Position numbers and translations under genes: made by a program. 15,636 nt of DNA, from the NCBI GenBank assembly GCA_003550305.1, contig QKYT01000849.1, positions 29,023-44,658 of the forward strand, in the 5' to 3' direction. Under the pieces are notes generated by a model. It made no database searches. It was not told the origin of the DNA and worked only from the letters and a program-made list of their open reading frames with translations. Numbering within the stretch: the stretch's first letter is position 1; every line of letters begins with the position of its first letter. The stretch comes from Glomus cerebriforme (Eukaryota; Glomeromycota; Glomeromycetes; Glomerales; Glomeraceae). This document shows positions 1 to 8,720 of the stretch, one piece after another.

Positions 1-138
1 TGTTTCAATACTTCAAGCTCGGATGTCATTATTGATAAATTTTATATAAGAAGTGAAATATTCAAAAGTTAGTTAGTATATATACATAGAGACTGTGACA
101 TTTTACCAAGAGAAATAGGTTATAAAGTCACCAGATTT

Positions 139-158
139 CCGGGACCGCGCGGTCTCGG
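139..158. repeat. GC-rich 20-bp palindrome
   Basis: A 20-bp GC-rich inverted repeat (core GGACCGCGCGGTCT) pairs along its whole length with a single G-T wobble. It stands out in surrounding AT-rich DNA and is followed by an A10 run at 171-180. It lies about 115 bp past the stop codon of the Crinkler gene. It may be a transposon end or a stable hairpin in the 3' region; the sequence alone does not decide. No gene is seen in 1-271. Confidence 0.5.
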
Positions 159-271
159 AAAAATGCCAAGAAAAAAAAAATTTTATTAATACATGCGAAA
201 AATAAATACAATTGTTCGGGACTTTGCTCGTGATACATGACGATTTTTTTTTCGAAAAAGATAAGACTATC

Positions 272-1724
272 TTATTTATTTTCTGCTTTTACCCGCTTCA
301 ATGATTCCTGTGATTCAATCTGGCGATCAAATACCCACTTAATTTGCCCGAACAAGTTCTTGAGTTTTTCAAGCATAAGACTTTTATCGAACACACTCTC
401 ATTAATGGGAAAAGTAAATGGTGTTCGCGAACTTAATAATACCTCGACATTCCCATTATCACTATCATTATATTCGCCAGTAGTGACTAACTTAATTATG
501 ACCCAGTCGACCCCTGTCGAAACAATACCATACATTACATCTTCACGCAAAGCCTCATTATATGTGCGTTTCTTTTTATTGCGCTGAGACGAAGCTTGTA
601 ACTGAATTGCATTCTGGCCAACACCCTGGTTAATATCCTCTCTTTTAGCCTCAGTAACAACGATAATCGTATCTCCAATCTTGATAACCCAATCCACTGG
701 CCCTTTACCATGACTTCCAGATAACTCATATTCTGGACATACTTTCACTTCACCATCATAACAAGAGGCAACGCCATGAAGAACGGAAGAAATAAATTCG
801 CGTCTTGTTGCTTCGTTCGCACTAGTTACGTGAATGCAGGTCTTATGCTTCATAGCTATATCTTCCAAAACGTGCTCCAATATCTTTTCGTAATTGGCTG
901 TGTCGGCTAACTCTCCATCGAACCTGGGGAGATCAATATAACTATCAGCTGTTAACCCGAATAACGTCTTGATTTGGGGAAATGTCCACGACGAAAATGG
1001 CTGTTGCGCTATAAAACACCCAAATTAATTTTTGTTAAAGGCATGCCACACCTAGTAATTTATTCTCAAAAAAAAATAGCCAAAAGACGCTTCGCAAACC
1101 GATACTTACATGTGTCCACGACGATTGGAAAATCCACCTTGAATCCTTGAGTCCAGATTACACTTGCCAAATCCTCATCATCAACCAAACAAATAATTTC
1201 CTTTTCATTACCACCACACTCACGATTTATAACAATATGTTCGTCCTCTGTCCCATCCGGAAATGTGAAACATGTGCGAAGCCGAGACTTCAAAGCAGAT
1301 AAGGTTATTTGTCCGCGGGTTACGGTCCACTGAAACTTTTTTGACTTAAGTGAACTTCTTTTGTCTCAACGGGACGCTGTACGATTATATGTATGTGCTC
1401 GTCGGCTGGCTGGGAGGGAAAGTGTTTGCTAATTTTCGAAAGTGGAGGCAGTTCCTCACCACCAAGGTCCTTCTTGATATTAACGTTTATTTTTGTGTTG
1501 ACGAGCTCAAGTTTTTCGTTTTCTTCTTCGAGGGAAATGTCGACCTTCCATAACTTGAGTTTGTCTGTAGCGAAATTATCGAACTCGGGTGCTTTTTCCT
1601 CCTTGATAGCTTTCTTGAGTCTGTTCACGGTAACATTTTCAAGATTCTTTCCAAAAACGACTTCAAAAACGTTTTCATAAGGGTTTTCACCTACAACCAA
1701 ACAACTGAGAGTGATAGTTGACAT
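272..1724 (-). pseudogene. Crinkler (CRN)-type effector with PD-(D/E)xK-like nuclease domain, one intron, probable frameshift
   Basis: The N-terminal block (1724-1360) is a Crinkler header: a ubiquitin-like domain of about 115 residues starting MSTITLSCLVVG and ending in a DEHIHIIVQ strand. A middle block follows (about 1350-1110). The C-terminal block (about 1008-272) resembles a restriction-endonuclease-fold domain, with GPVDW (Asp codon 692-694), TEAK (Glu 650-652, Lys 644-646) and a downstream QNAIQLQ. An intron with GTAAGTAT donor (from 1109) and TATAG acceptor (to 1009), 101 nt and phase 1, restores the frame exactly. Between header and middle block the frame changes near 1325-1360, next to an A6 run; a 41-nt GTTGAG...TTTCAG intron is possible but very short, so I favour a 1-base shift. 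Crinklers are secreted or nuclear effectors in oomycetes and mycorrhizal fungi. No classical signal peptide is seen. The ATG at 1722-1724 is the first in frame and opens the conserved domain. It is annotated as a pseudogene because of the shift; it could be functional if the short intron is real. Confidence 0.8.
1009..1109 (-). other. spliceosomal intron of the Crinkler gene
   Basis: On the minus strand the donor reads GTAAGTAT and the acceptor TTTTATAG, 101 nt apart. Removing it joins two open frames at a split codon (phase 1), from a VVDT stretch into a QQPFSSWTF stretch. Without removal the upstream frame runs into a stop just inside the intron. This shows a eukaryotic gene and supports recent function of this locus. 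Confidence 0.8.
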
Positions 1725-1982
1725 AACGCTTTTATAGGGATATTTGGCTCGGATAAAAAATAGTGTTACGTTCCGGAGTGAGATAAAAATTTATTTCTGT
1801 TCGGGAAAGAAAAAACAAGCGCTAATATATGTTTTTATGTCGCACAGGCATTGCATCATTACACGTGACCCGTTTCTCATATACTGGTAAAATAATACTT
1901 TATTTATGAAATAAAAACGTTGCCGGAAGTCGGCCTACAATACATAAAATTTGCGACTATAGCGCTACATGATATAAGAAAA
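1725..1982. other. intergenic region upstream of the Crinkler gene
   Basis: This 258-bp AT-rich spacer separates two minus-strand genes and would hold the Crinkler promoter and the 3' end of the neighbouring ubiquitin-like gene. No clear TATA box, RNA gene or conserved repeat is seen. Confidence 0.3.
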
Positions 1983-2278
1983 TTATTCTGAGCCTAAGAG
2001 GGGCTGAGCGACGACATGGAAATAGTCTGCTCGGGGTTCTTCATTAAAAAAATTGGAAATCAAATCCTGCGGTTGCATAGGCGCCTCACTGGGGTAAACT
2101 TGACGAATTTTTAGGCGAATATTATTAAAGGGTGCCCCTAATCTGCTCTGAATTGTAGCTTCAAGTACGCTGACTGCTTGGCTCCTGCCAACTGTAACTG
2201 CTTGCACGACTTGATCGCGCGGAAGAGAATGAAGTTCTCCACACGGAACAATAAGACAGTGAAGAATGATATTGACAT
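1983..2278 (-). pseudogene. stand-alone Crinkler-type ubiquitin-like domain, frameshifted at its start
   Basis: An open frame from 2306 down to the TAG at 1983-1985 encodes a segment with NIILHCLIV near its start and YFHVVAQPLL at its end. It lines up with the Crinkler header next door (ITLSCLVV ... IHIIVQRP), including the acidic/Pro-Ala-Asp lead-in to the last strand. The frame itself has no ATG. An ATG at 2276-2278 lies exactly where the header should begin but is one base out of frame, so a 1-bp deletion right after the start is likely. Only the header is present: the stop follows the domain and no nuclease block is attached. It may be a truncated Crinkler duplicate or a solo header protein. 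An alternative is an upstream exon supplying the start codon. Confidence 0.5.
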
Positions 2279-2306
2279 TATCTGCACCGGAAGATATCTT
2301 GCTTTC

Positions 2307-2936
2307 CTAAATACAAGGCCCATAGTGAGAAATTTTCAATCCCATACATACATAACTTCTGGCATATAAATACGTACCTTGTTTTTGCGTTATTTTACGG
2401 GAATGTTTTTGCGGAAGGTTGGCTGAACTTCTACATACTCCTACATGTTTTATATCTTGCTGGGAAAAAGTTAAGGAGATATGAGGCGTAATTAGTATTG
2501 TTGTCTGATGTCAAGAGCTCTATAAAAGCACATGTAAACGAAATCCTCATACCTTTTCACATGGAGATCTACCGGAGAGACCATAGTTGGTTTTACGCCT
2601 GGCGATCTCAAAATTGTGAAGTCCTCAGCCTTTCATAACATATGCTTTTACCGGCACTATTTACTTGTAGGGAAGGTCCTGTGTTGCACGTAGACCTCCT
2701 TTCACATTTTTCTCATGTTTGTTTGGGAAAAATAAAAAATAAAGGTTAATATGTTTTCTTTTTGAATGTATATGCAAGATTAATGTTACACAAACCCTGT
2801 CTAGTGATCGCCTATTTTTGTCGCACATGAGTACATGTATTGAGGCTCAGCAAATTCTTCCTGCGCAACTGCGGTGATTCTTACGAGAAATTATTTTTCC
2901 ATTTTGAATATATATATATTATTATAACTGACAAAA
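2307..2936. other. 630-bp intergenic region, no gene seen
   Basis: This AT-rich spacer separates the minus-strand ubiquitin-like gene from the plus-strand LRR gene. A TATAAAAG box lies at 2521-2528, and 33 bp later a 25-codon ORF (2561-2638) begins with MEIYRRDHSW. This ORF is too short to claim as a gene. An alternating TATA run occurs at 2909-2919, just before the LRR start. No tRNA or rRNA gene is seen. Confidence 0.3.
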
Positions 2937-4315
2937 ATGACATCTGAAATAAAAGAAAACGAGAATGATACTAGCAATGAACAAGTTACACACCTCGAGT
3001 TGTAGGAGATAGAGCATCAGATTACGACCACGAACTATCCGTCTCTGGTGAGAATATTACCCTTTTGGAAAATTTTTTAGAGTCGGCATGTAATAAACAG
3101 AAAACATCTTATACTTCAAGCCTAAGAAGTCTCAAAATTACGCATTATTCTAGACTCTTGGATAATAAAATTCTCTGTATTCTACGCTCATACCCAAATA
3201 TAACCAGTTTAAATTTTGAACAAAGTAAAAGTTTTACTGATGCATCACTTATAGAAATTGCTCGATCTTATTCCAACTTAGAATCTCTCAATGTCTGTGA
3301 TAACTAAGATATAACTGGTCACTTCATATATAAAATTGCAAAATCGTGCCAAAAAATACGCCACCTTGATATTGGTTTTTGTGGGAATATCACTGATGAT
3401 TTCGTTTATAAAATAGTAGAAGCATGTTCTAAATTAGAACTTTTATGCATTGGTGAATTAAAATGGTGTAAGCCAATTTCTGATCAGACGATAGTTGCAA
3501 TAGCTCACTCATGTTCTAATCTTCGCCATCTCTCTTTAAAAGGTTGTCATAATATTACAGACGTTTCAGTTAATAGATTGTTGCAATATATTCATAATTT
3601 AGAATACCTTGAACTTGATCAGTGTTGATTTATTACTGATTCATCTATTTGTAATATTGCTAACTCTTGCCCGAAGCTCAAACATCTTGATATCAGTGCT
3701 TCTGATGCTTCTGACACAACTATCTGTAATATTGTACGTTCATGTAAAAATTTAAGATATCTTGATATCAGGTGTTGCCATCTAGTTACTGATATAGCCA
3801 TTGATGAAATTGCACAACATTGTTCTAGTTTGGAATTTCTTGCCATACAGTTGACAAATGTTAGTAAAGATGCATTGAGCAAACTTAATCCAAAAATTAA
3901 GATAAAGCGGGATTCAGTGCTTGACATGGGGCCAGAAAAAGAACTTAATGATCTTTGGGTAATACTAGTCAATTTAGTACAGTATTTATGGTTAACTTAT
4001 GTGAATCTCGAAGATATTGTACAATACTGCGAAGACAAGATTAAAGATGAACATTATCAAAAGTCAATTGTGGAATTGGAATGGGATATGAGAGGTATGG
4101 CTGAAAGATTCAGTTTGATGGTAAGAATGTATGGGCTTAAAGAGAAAATTAATTATCAACTGACAAATCCAGAATTAGATACTAATTATGCCATTACCAA
4201 GTTTGTTCCACGTGATATAAAATATAGAGGTAAAAAATTATCTTCACACATGAAATTTCAAACCCACCGGAGTGAATTCCACCAAAGATTGCGTAAAAAT
4301 GATTTCTTTCCTTAA
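2937..4315 (+). pseudogene. cysteine-containing leucine-rich-repeat protein (Grr1/AMN1-like), broken by frameshift and two stops
   Basis: From about 3000 to 4315 one frame encodes roughly eight tandem 26-residue LRRs of the cysteine-containing type, with repeated C..L..L.(I/L)..C..ITD patterns such as SNLRHLSLKGCHNITD. In-frame stops interrupt it at 3305-3307 (TAA) and 3626-3628 (TGA); the repeat pattern continues unbroken after each. A likely start at 2937-2939 gives MTSEIKENEND but is in another frame that stops at 3003-3005, so a frameshift lies between about 2981 and 3003. After the LRRs comes a non-repeat C-terminus of about 140 residues (from about 3900), rich in charged residues, with no domain I recognise. 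Such LRRs normally serve as substrate receptors of SCF ubiquitin ligases or as protein-binding scaffolds; no F-box is visible. The family assignment is secure, the exact role unknown. Confidence 0.75.
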
Positions 4316-4514
4316 GACTGACATCTAAGATATAGTTGTAAAACTGATCCATGATTTTTTCGTCTTTACCAACAATAAGCCTTTTTGCTAATTACCATCT
4401 TCAAACAAAAAAAAATCTTTCAGGCTGGGACCTCTACTCTGGACTGGAATTGATCAGGCAAAAAAAATTCGGATCAATGATCATCACTCCGGACTATAGG
4501 TTGGACTGGGAAAA
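4316..4514. other. spacer between LRR pseudogene and protease gene
   Basis: This AT-rich convergent intergenic region contains short GATC-rich dyads (for example around 4460-4490). It could contain the left end of the mobile element, but I see no terminal repeat matching the right side. Confidence 0.3.
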
Positions 4515-4937
4515 TCAGTCATAGCGGATTTGACTATCAGATAATGTCAAAATATAGTCTACTTTTTCGAATGGGATTGTAAAATTATCATCTATGGTTA
4601 GTAATGAATTATGCATATCAAAATTTGCACCATTTTCTCGCAACTACGGCATTTCCAAGGTTAAATCAGGAAAATAATCAGGCCAATCTGGTCCAACAAC
4701 TATGAATTCACTAGGTATGCTTTTATGCTTTTTGCCATTATTAAAGGTAATACGCAGATTAACCTTTCCTAATGTGGAATAGGATACATCCGGAGTCTCA
4801 ATACTATTGCTTTTATCGTGATTTGTAATTCCTAATTCACCAATATGTTTTTGGCTAATGTAATTTACATTAGCACTTGTGTCAAACACTGCCTCAATAG
4901 GAATATTTTCTTCGACTACACAATTTATGAATACCAT
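4515..4937 (-). pseudogene. retropepsin-like aspartic protease, one in-frame stop
   Basis: The ATG at 4935-4937 opens a frame with the retropepsin active-site signature AVFDTSANVNYIS (Asp at residue 19, DTSA in place of the usual DTGA). About 95 residues in there is a TAG (4644-4646) within the motif that normally reads (G)MPWL before the end of the fold. The frame then continues with LRENGA and further coherent sequence to a TGA at 4515-4517, giving about 140 codons. TAG at the expected Trp codon fits a single G-to-A change. The length matches a free-standing retropepsin; no gag, reverse transcriptase or integrase adjoins it. It lies downstream of, and on the same strand as, the coiled-coil, recombinase and replicase genes, so it probably belongs to the same element. 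It could also be a leftover of an LTR retrotransposon, but no LTRs are seen. Confidence 0.7.
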
Positions 4938-5035
4938 TTTTTATTATGGTATATAATATTCAAATATAAAAATAAACCTAATTAAGTGATCATATAAAGC
5001 GCCTGATTCTTTGAACCCCTCTGACTCAGCCCACT

Positions 5036-5506
5036 TCAAACTACCACTCGCTTAACCTTTCTTGCTCGCGCCTTCCTTCGTTGCTTATGAGGAACATCCT
5101 TTTTTTCTCTTACCTGATACCTATGGGACCCCTTAATTATTTCATCTGAATCAGAATCTTCAGAGGACTCAAACGAATAGAAGGAACAGCACGAAACCTT
5201 ACCTTTTTTACCAATTAGTGAGGGAACTTTTTCTTGTAATAAGTCAACCACAGTCTTCCTGTCTACATATTCGTCCAGATCTTCCAATTCAGCTTTCAAT
5301 AAATTGATCTTCCTTTTAAGCTTTACATATTCGAAATGATAATCTTCCAGTCTTTTTTCTAATGCCCAAATCTGTCCAGAGAGTGCTTTATATACTCTTG
5401 CATTCTGCTCATCCAGTCCAAATAACTGGGCTGTTTTTTCTGTACACCTGATAACTTCCTGCTCACTAGCTATACTATCGGATGAATGCTTTTGATCGGT
5501 TACCAT
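5036..5506 (-). CDS. coiled-coil protein of the mobile element, unknown function
   Basis: This is an intact 156-codon ORF with an ATG at 5504-5506 preceded by an A-rich leader. Residues of about 45-90 form a heptad-like, Lys/Glu/Leu-rich coiled coil (KLKRKINLLKAELEDLDEY). An acidic serine patch follows (SSEDSDSDE), then a strongly basic tail (KQRRKARARKVKR) that could bind nucleic acid or act as a nuclear localisation signal. I do not recognise the family. Its place between the recombinase and protease genes, on the same strand, suggests an element-encoded accessory protein, possibly gag-like. Unlike its neighbours it has no stop or frameshift, though without homologues a loss at the ends would be missed. 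Confidence 0.6.
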   Translation of the reverse strand: MVTDQKHSSDSIASEQEVIRCTEKTAQLFGLDEQNARVYKALSGQIWALEKRLEDYHFEYVKLKRKINLLKAELEDLDEYVDRKTVVDLLQEKVPSLIGKKGKVSCCSFYSFESSEDSDSDEIIKGSHRYQVREKKDVPHKQRRKARARKVKRVVV

Positions 5507-5589
5507 TTTTGTGTTATTTTATATATGATATATCTTGCCTCAGGTGAAAAAATAAAATTAATAAATGATATCAGACTGATAAATCAGTC

Positions 5590-5606
5590 CTTCTGATCCT
5601 CTAACC
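5590..5606. repeat. 17-bp direct repeat, copy 1
   Basis: CTTCTGATCCTCTAACC occurs here and again, identical and in the same orientation, at 11681-11697. The two copies bracket the recombinase, zinc-protein and replicase genes. Flanks outside the 17 bp do not match. It is a candidate recombination or target-duplication site; this is inference. Confidence 0.4.
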
Positions 5607-5690
5607 CATATATGTGATTAGTTTTCATCAGAAATCCAGAATGGGTTTGCTTAATCAGACAGACATATACAAATCATTATCAGGATTAAT

Positions 5691-6790
5691 CTACTTTTTT
5701 TTTATCTTTACCTGGTTCTTTAGGGATGCCTTTAAACAATTGCAAGAAGGTGGGTCATTCATTACGCCATAATTTTCTACTGATTCATGACGACCTACTA
5801 CTTGTCTGCAAGCTAACTTTCGTAAATATTAGCAGTGAGAATCGTTTTTACCTCCATGGATTCTGCTAGCATGATCTGCTCCTATCTTCCTCAATTTATT
5901 TGAAGTAATTCCATGTTTAGCTAGAGTGAGATTAATTGGATTTACATTAATTATACCACTTTTGTTTTTCCGTAAGAAGGTAAATTTTTCTGGTATTGCT
6001 TTCTGAATCCAGGTAAGAAACTCCTTTGCTCGTATTGGATCCTTTTCCATTGAGAGGAAAGGCCGAGATTCCCCTACTCCTGTTTCTTCTTTAGTTTTAG
6101 AGTAGCCAGTACAATACCAGGAATATTTAGGGTCATACCAGATTTCGTCTGATGCTTCATATCTATTAATATAAAGACCAGCAACATCTGCCGGTCACAT
6201 GCATAACATTATCATTATGTCAACCAAATCTTCCTTAGAAGGCGATAAGAAAAAATCACATTTCTCGAGTCTTTCCTGAACTGGTTCTAAGAAGAAGTGT
6301 TCAGGCCAATCGACACCTTCAAATTTGTTAAGTACAAGCCGTCATGCCTGAATTTTATTCGATTCAGTAGTAATATGAGGAATTTTCATTGCTTCTCTTT
6401 TGAGATAATCAGCTCCACGATTCCATAACTTTTTCACAATAAAGTAAGCTGAGAATCCCCTGCAACTGGATTAGGTGCGGAACTACCCAAATCATATGAA
6501 ATTTGTTTTATTTTCTCAGACTGATAATCATTTTCCACAATTTCTTGGGCAATTTTATCAACAGTATCCCTGCCTTCTTTACGCTTTCCAGTAGGCCGAA
6601 TAGGAATGAGAACTTCTACCTGTTTCTTAGTAAGCCCTAATACCTGAAAGTGCGTTTTGGCATTGGATCTTACCTTGCGATCATCTTTTAAACTTTTGCT
6701 AATTTCCTCTGTGTATTGAGCTAGTTCAGATGATGGAGTTTCGAAGGTCCATTTATGGCGTTTTATGAAATCTGTAGCTACTTTTGCCAT
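5691..6790 (-). pseudogene. tyrosine recombinase-like protein, decayed
   Basis: The ATG at 6788-6790 opens a lysine-rich N-terminal part (about 115 codons) that runs into a TGA at 6434-6436. The next frame takes over just upstream (about 6440-6455) with YFIVKKLWNRGADYLKR and continues to the TAG at 5691-5693, about 366 codons overall. In-frame stops occur at 6342-6344 (TGA), 6195-6197 (TGA) and 5829-5831 (TAA). Catalytic-domain features: a box-I-like stretch (stop codon in place of Arg, then PADVAGLY), a Lys in TGYSKTKEETG, a box-II-like ITSNKLRKIGADHA (Arg present, Asn where His is usual), and VGRHESVENYG with a candidate His (5787-5789) and Tyr (codon 5769-5771). Tyrosine recombinases integrate or excise DNA through a 3'-phosphotyrosine. 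The His-to-Tyr spacing is shorter than usual, so the nucleophile is tentative. It resembles the recombinase of Crypton-type elements only in general layout. Confidence 0.6.
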
Positions 6791-7069
6791 ATTGTTTTAT
6801 GACAGTATAGTCAAGGCTATTAAAATGTACTAATTTTATATTATGTATAGAAAAGTTCAATTCGAAAAATTTCCTCAGAGCCATGCTTCTTTGGAAAGGA
6901 AAAATATCAGAGACAGCTTTTGACTAGATTAAAGGAGCGAAAAAAAAATAATATAGCTTATCCTCTAGACTGGGCTGACTGGCATAACACATTTTTGAAT
7001 ATCTATAATAAAAAATGAAGATAAGTTTAACGTATATTAATCTTAAAAACTTTTCCAGAAAGAAGTACT
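6791..7069. other. divergent spacer between recombinase and zinc-protein genes
   Basis: This 279-bp spacer separates two divergently transcribed genes and so probably holds both promoters. Its right part (about 6992-7065), starting TTTTGAATATCTATAATAAAA, is imperfectly repeated just upstream of the second zinc gene (from about 7381), showing that the upstream region was duplicated together with the gene. Confidence 0.4.
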
Positions 7070-7324
7070 ATGCCCTTTAGTCCCTTTGGTAAATACATAT
7101 CTGAATCAGAGGACGAGAATTACCCAACTTGGCCTTGCCTAAATAAGAAAAATGATGGGTCTATCTGCGGGAAAAAATACTTTCGCAAGGACGGGTGTGT
7201 CAGACACTATAAGTCTCCACCAAATAAAATGTGCGCATCCTGTAATGGGCCAATCCATTCTCAGACTGGCTTTCATATGATGTATAAGAAAAACTGGCTA
7301 GAGAGTCGCAAAAAGAGTGAGTAG
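7070..7324 (+). CDS. small zinc-binding protein, copy 1
   Basis: This is an intact 84-codon ORF, ATG to TAG. Cysteines and histidines are spaced C23-x9-C33-x9-C43-x2-H46, a good first zinc site, followed by C55-x2-C58. The last pair of ligands present in its paralogue 377 bp downstream (C-x2-H) is not kept here: the aligned positions are His69 and Tyr72. It ends in a basic tail. It is probably a nucleic-acid-binding or adaptor protein; the family is not recognised. It runs opposite to the element's other genes and lies between recombinase and replicase. It carries no stop or frameshift, in contrast to those genes. Confidence 0.6.
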   Translation: MPFSPFGKYISESEDENYPTWPCLNKKNDGSICGKKYFRKDGCVRHYKSPPNKMCASCNGPIHSQTGFHMMYKKNWLESRKKSE

Positions 7325-7446
7325 GTTTTGTAACTTTGACCGAAGACGCAGTTACTAAGCTAACCTGCTAAAGCAAAGGAATTTTGAATATTTATAATAA
7401 AAGTGAAAGTGAAGTTTTAAGATTATTAATATTAAAATTACCTCGT

Positions 7447-7689
7447 ATGGGTCATTTTATCTGCCAATACATCAAGAAAGATGGTTCAATGTGTGGGAAA
7501 GAGTGCATAAGTGATTTAGGGTGTTCCAGACATTTTAATGCCCTTCCTAGAACAATATGTCCTATCTGTAATGAGCTAACATATTCTGATACTAGAATCT
7601 GTAGCACACATAAAAGAATTTATAAAAATGCCTGGCGTGAAGGTAAAAAAGTTAAAATAGAATCAGACATGATCGAGATACCTAGCTGA
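7447..7689 (+). CDS. small zinc-binding protein, copy 2
   Basis: This 80-codon ORF starts at the ATG 7447-7449; the frame is open upstream to 7384, but that stretch resembles the untranslated leader of copy 1. Ligand pattern: C6-x9-C16-x9-C26-x2-H29, then C38-x2-C41-x10-C52-x2-H55, i.e. two complete C3H/C2CH-type zinc sites. The core KKDGSMCGKE matches copy 1 (KNDGSICGKK), and GCxRH and the basic tail are shared, so the two are tandem paralogues. Function unknown. The tail meets the replicase gene end-to-end, with 29 bp between the two stop codons. Confidence 0.6.
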   Translation: MGHFICQYIKKDGSMCGKECISDLGCSRHFNALPRTICPICNELTYSDTRICSTHKRIYKNAWREGKKVKIESDMIEIPS

Positions 7690-8720
7690 ATAATAATCTG
7701 GCCAAAGTATTATTTTTCCTATCCTATAGAGTCAAAGAGTTCCTGAATATCATTATCTGTTTTTGGCCTATATAGTGGAAGCTCTGGAGCGCCTTTATCT
7801 CCAAAACCAGTACCATTATATGGCCAGCGATTAATTTGATATGAATATTGCCAAACTTGTTGTCCTTTAGACCCTATTCTTTTTTTATCACTTTTAACAG
7901 TATATCCGCACCAATTACCAGCAATTGCATTAATTGCTTTTATAGCTGATTTAAGATCTGGTGTTTCTTTTACATGAGATTTAAATCCAAAGAGCAATAA
8001 GGATTGATTTCGGATTTCCATAAATCTTTCACATGATTGAACAAACACTTCTGAAATAATATTACCCAAAAGAGTACGTATATCATCAATGCCAGTAAAG
8101 CTTAGTATTTGAAAAAGTTCCTGTATTGCCTTTCACTGTTTAAACAAATATGCCTTTTATAAATCAATTGAAGATAGATCTGAAGAATTATGCGATTCCT
8201 CCCACTGTATAGTTTCTTTAGTTTTTAACCTTCTAAAACTTTTATTGCATCTGAATCTTGTCTTCGAAAATATGCCAGTCTTCTAAAGTGTCGTAAAGGT
8301 TCAGGATTATTAAATTTTTTTACAAAACTGATATTGCATAGATTAATCCATTTGGTATCATCCATGTCCCAGTCCCAATTATCATCCTTACCACCAATAT
8401 CTCCTGAAGCATATATTCTCCATAAATAGTGTCATTGCAATATCATATTATCAGTGAACAAGGGGTGGAAATTTGTTTAAGAACTTCAGCATCATCCGGA
8501 GTGATATTAGGTGTGTTGACTATTAATTCTGCATCGGAGCCTTTGATATTTTCTTCAACCGCCTTAATAATGTTAGAAACTATTTTCCTATTGGTTATAG
8601 TACCTTCTGTAGAAATAATTTCAAGTGAAGCTCCCGTACTAAAAACAAGACCGCAAAGAATTTCAGGAAAGTACTTTGCTGATAAGCGTCTCTGGTATTC
8701 AGTCTCAATATATGTTTCAA

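Noticed and set aside
237..587. Plus-strand ORF of 116 codons
   Set aside because: It lies antisense to the Crinkler nuclease-like domain, which has recognisable motifs.
1350..1680. Plus-strand ORFs of 67 and 95 codons
   Set aside because: They are antisense to the well-supported Crinkler header and have composition expected of a reverse-strand shadow.
2561..2638. 25-codon ORF after a TATAAAAG box
   Set aside because: Too short, with no recognisable family or conserved neighbour; only mentioned as part of the spacer.
3619..3972. Minus-strand ORF of 117 codons
   Set aside because: It is the shadow of the LRR repeats on the plus strand.
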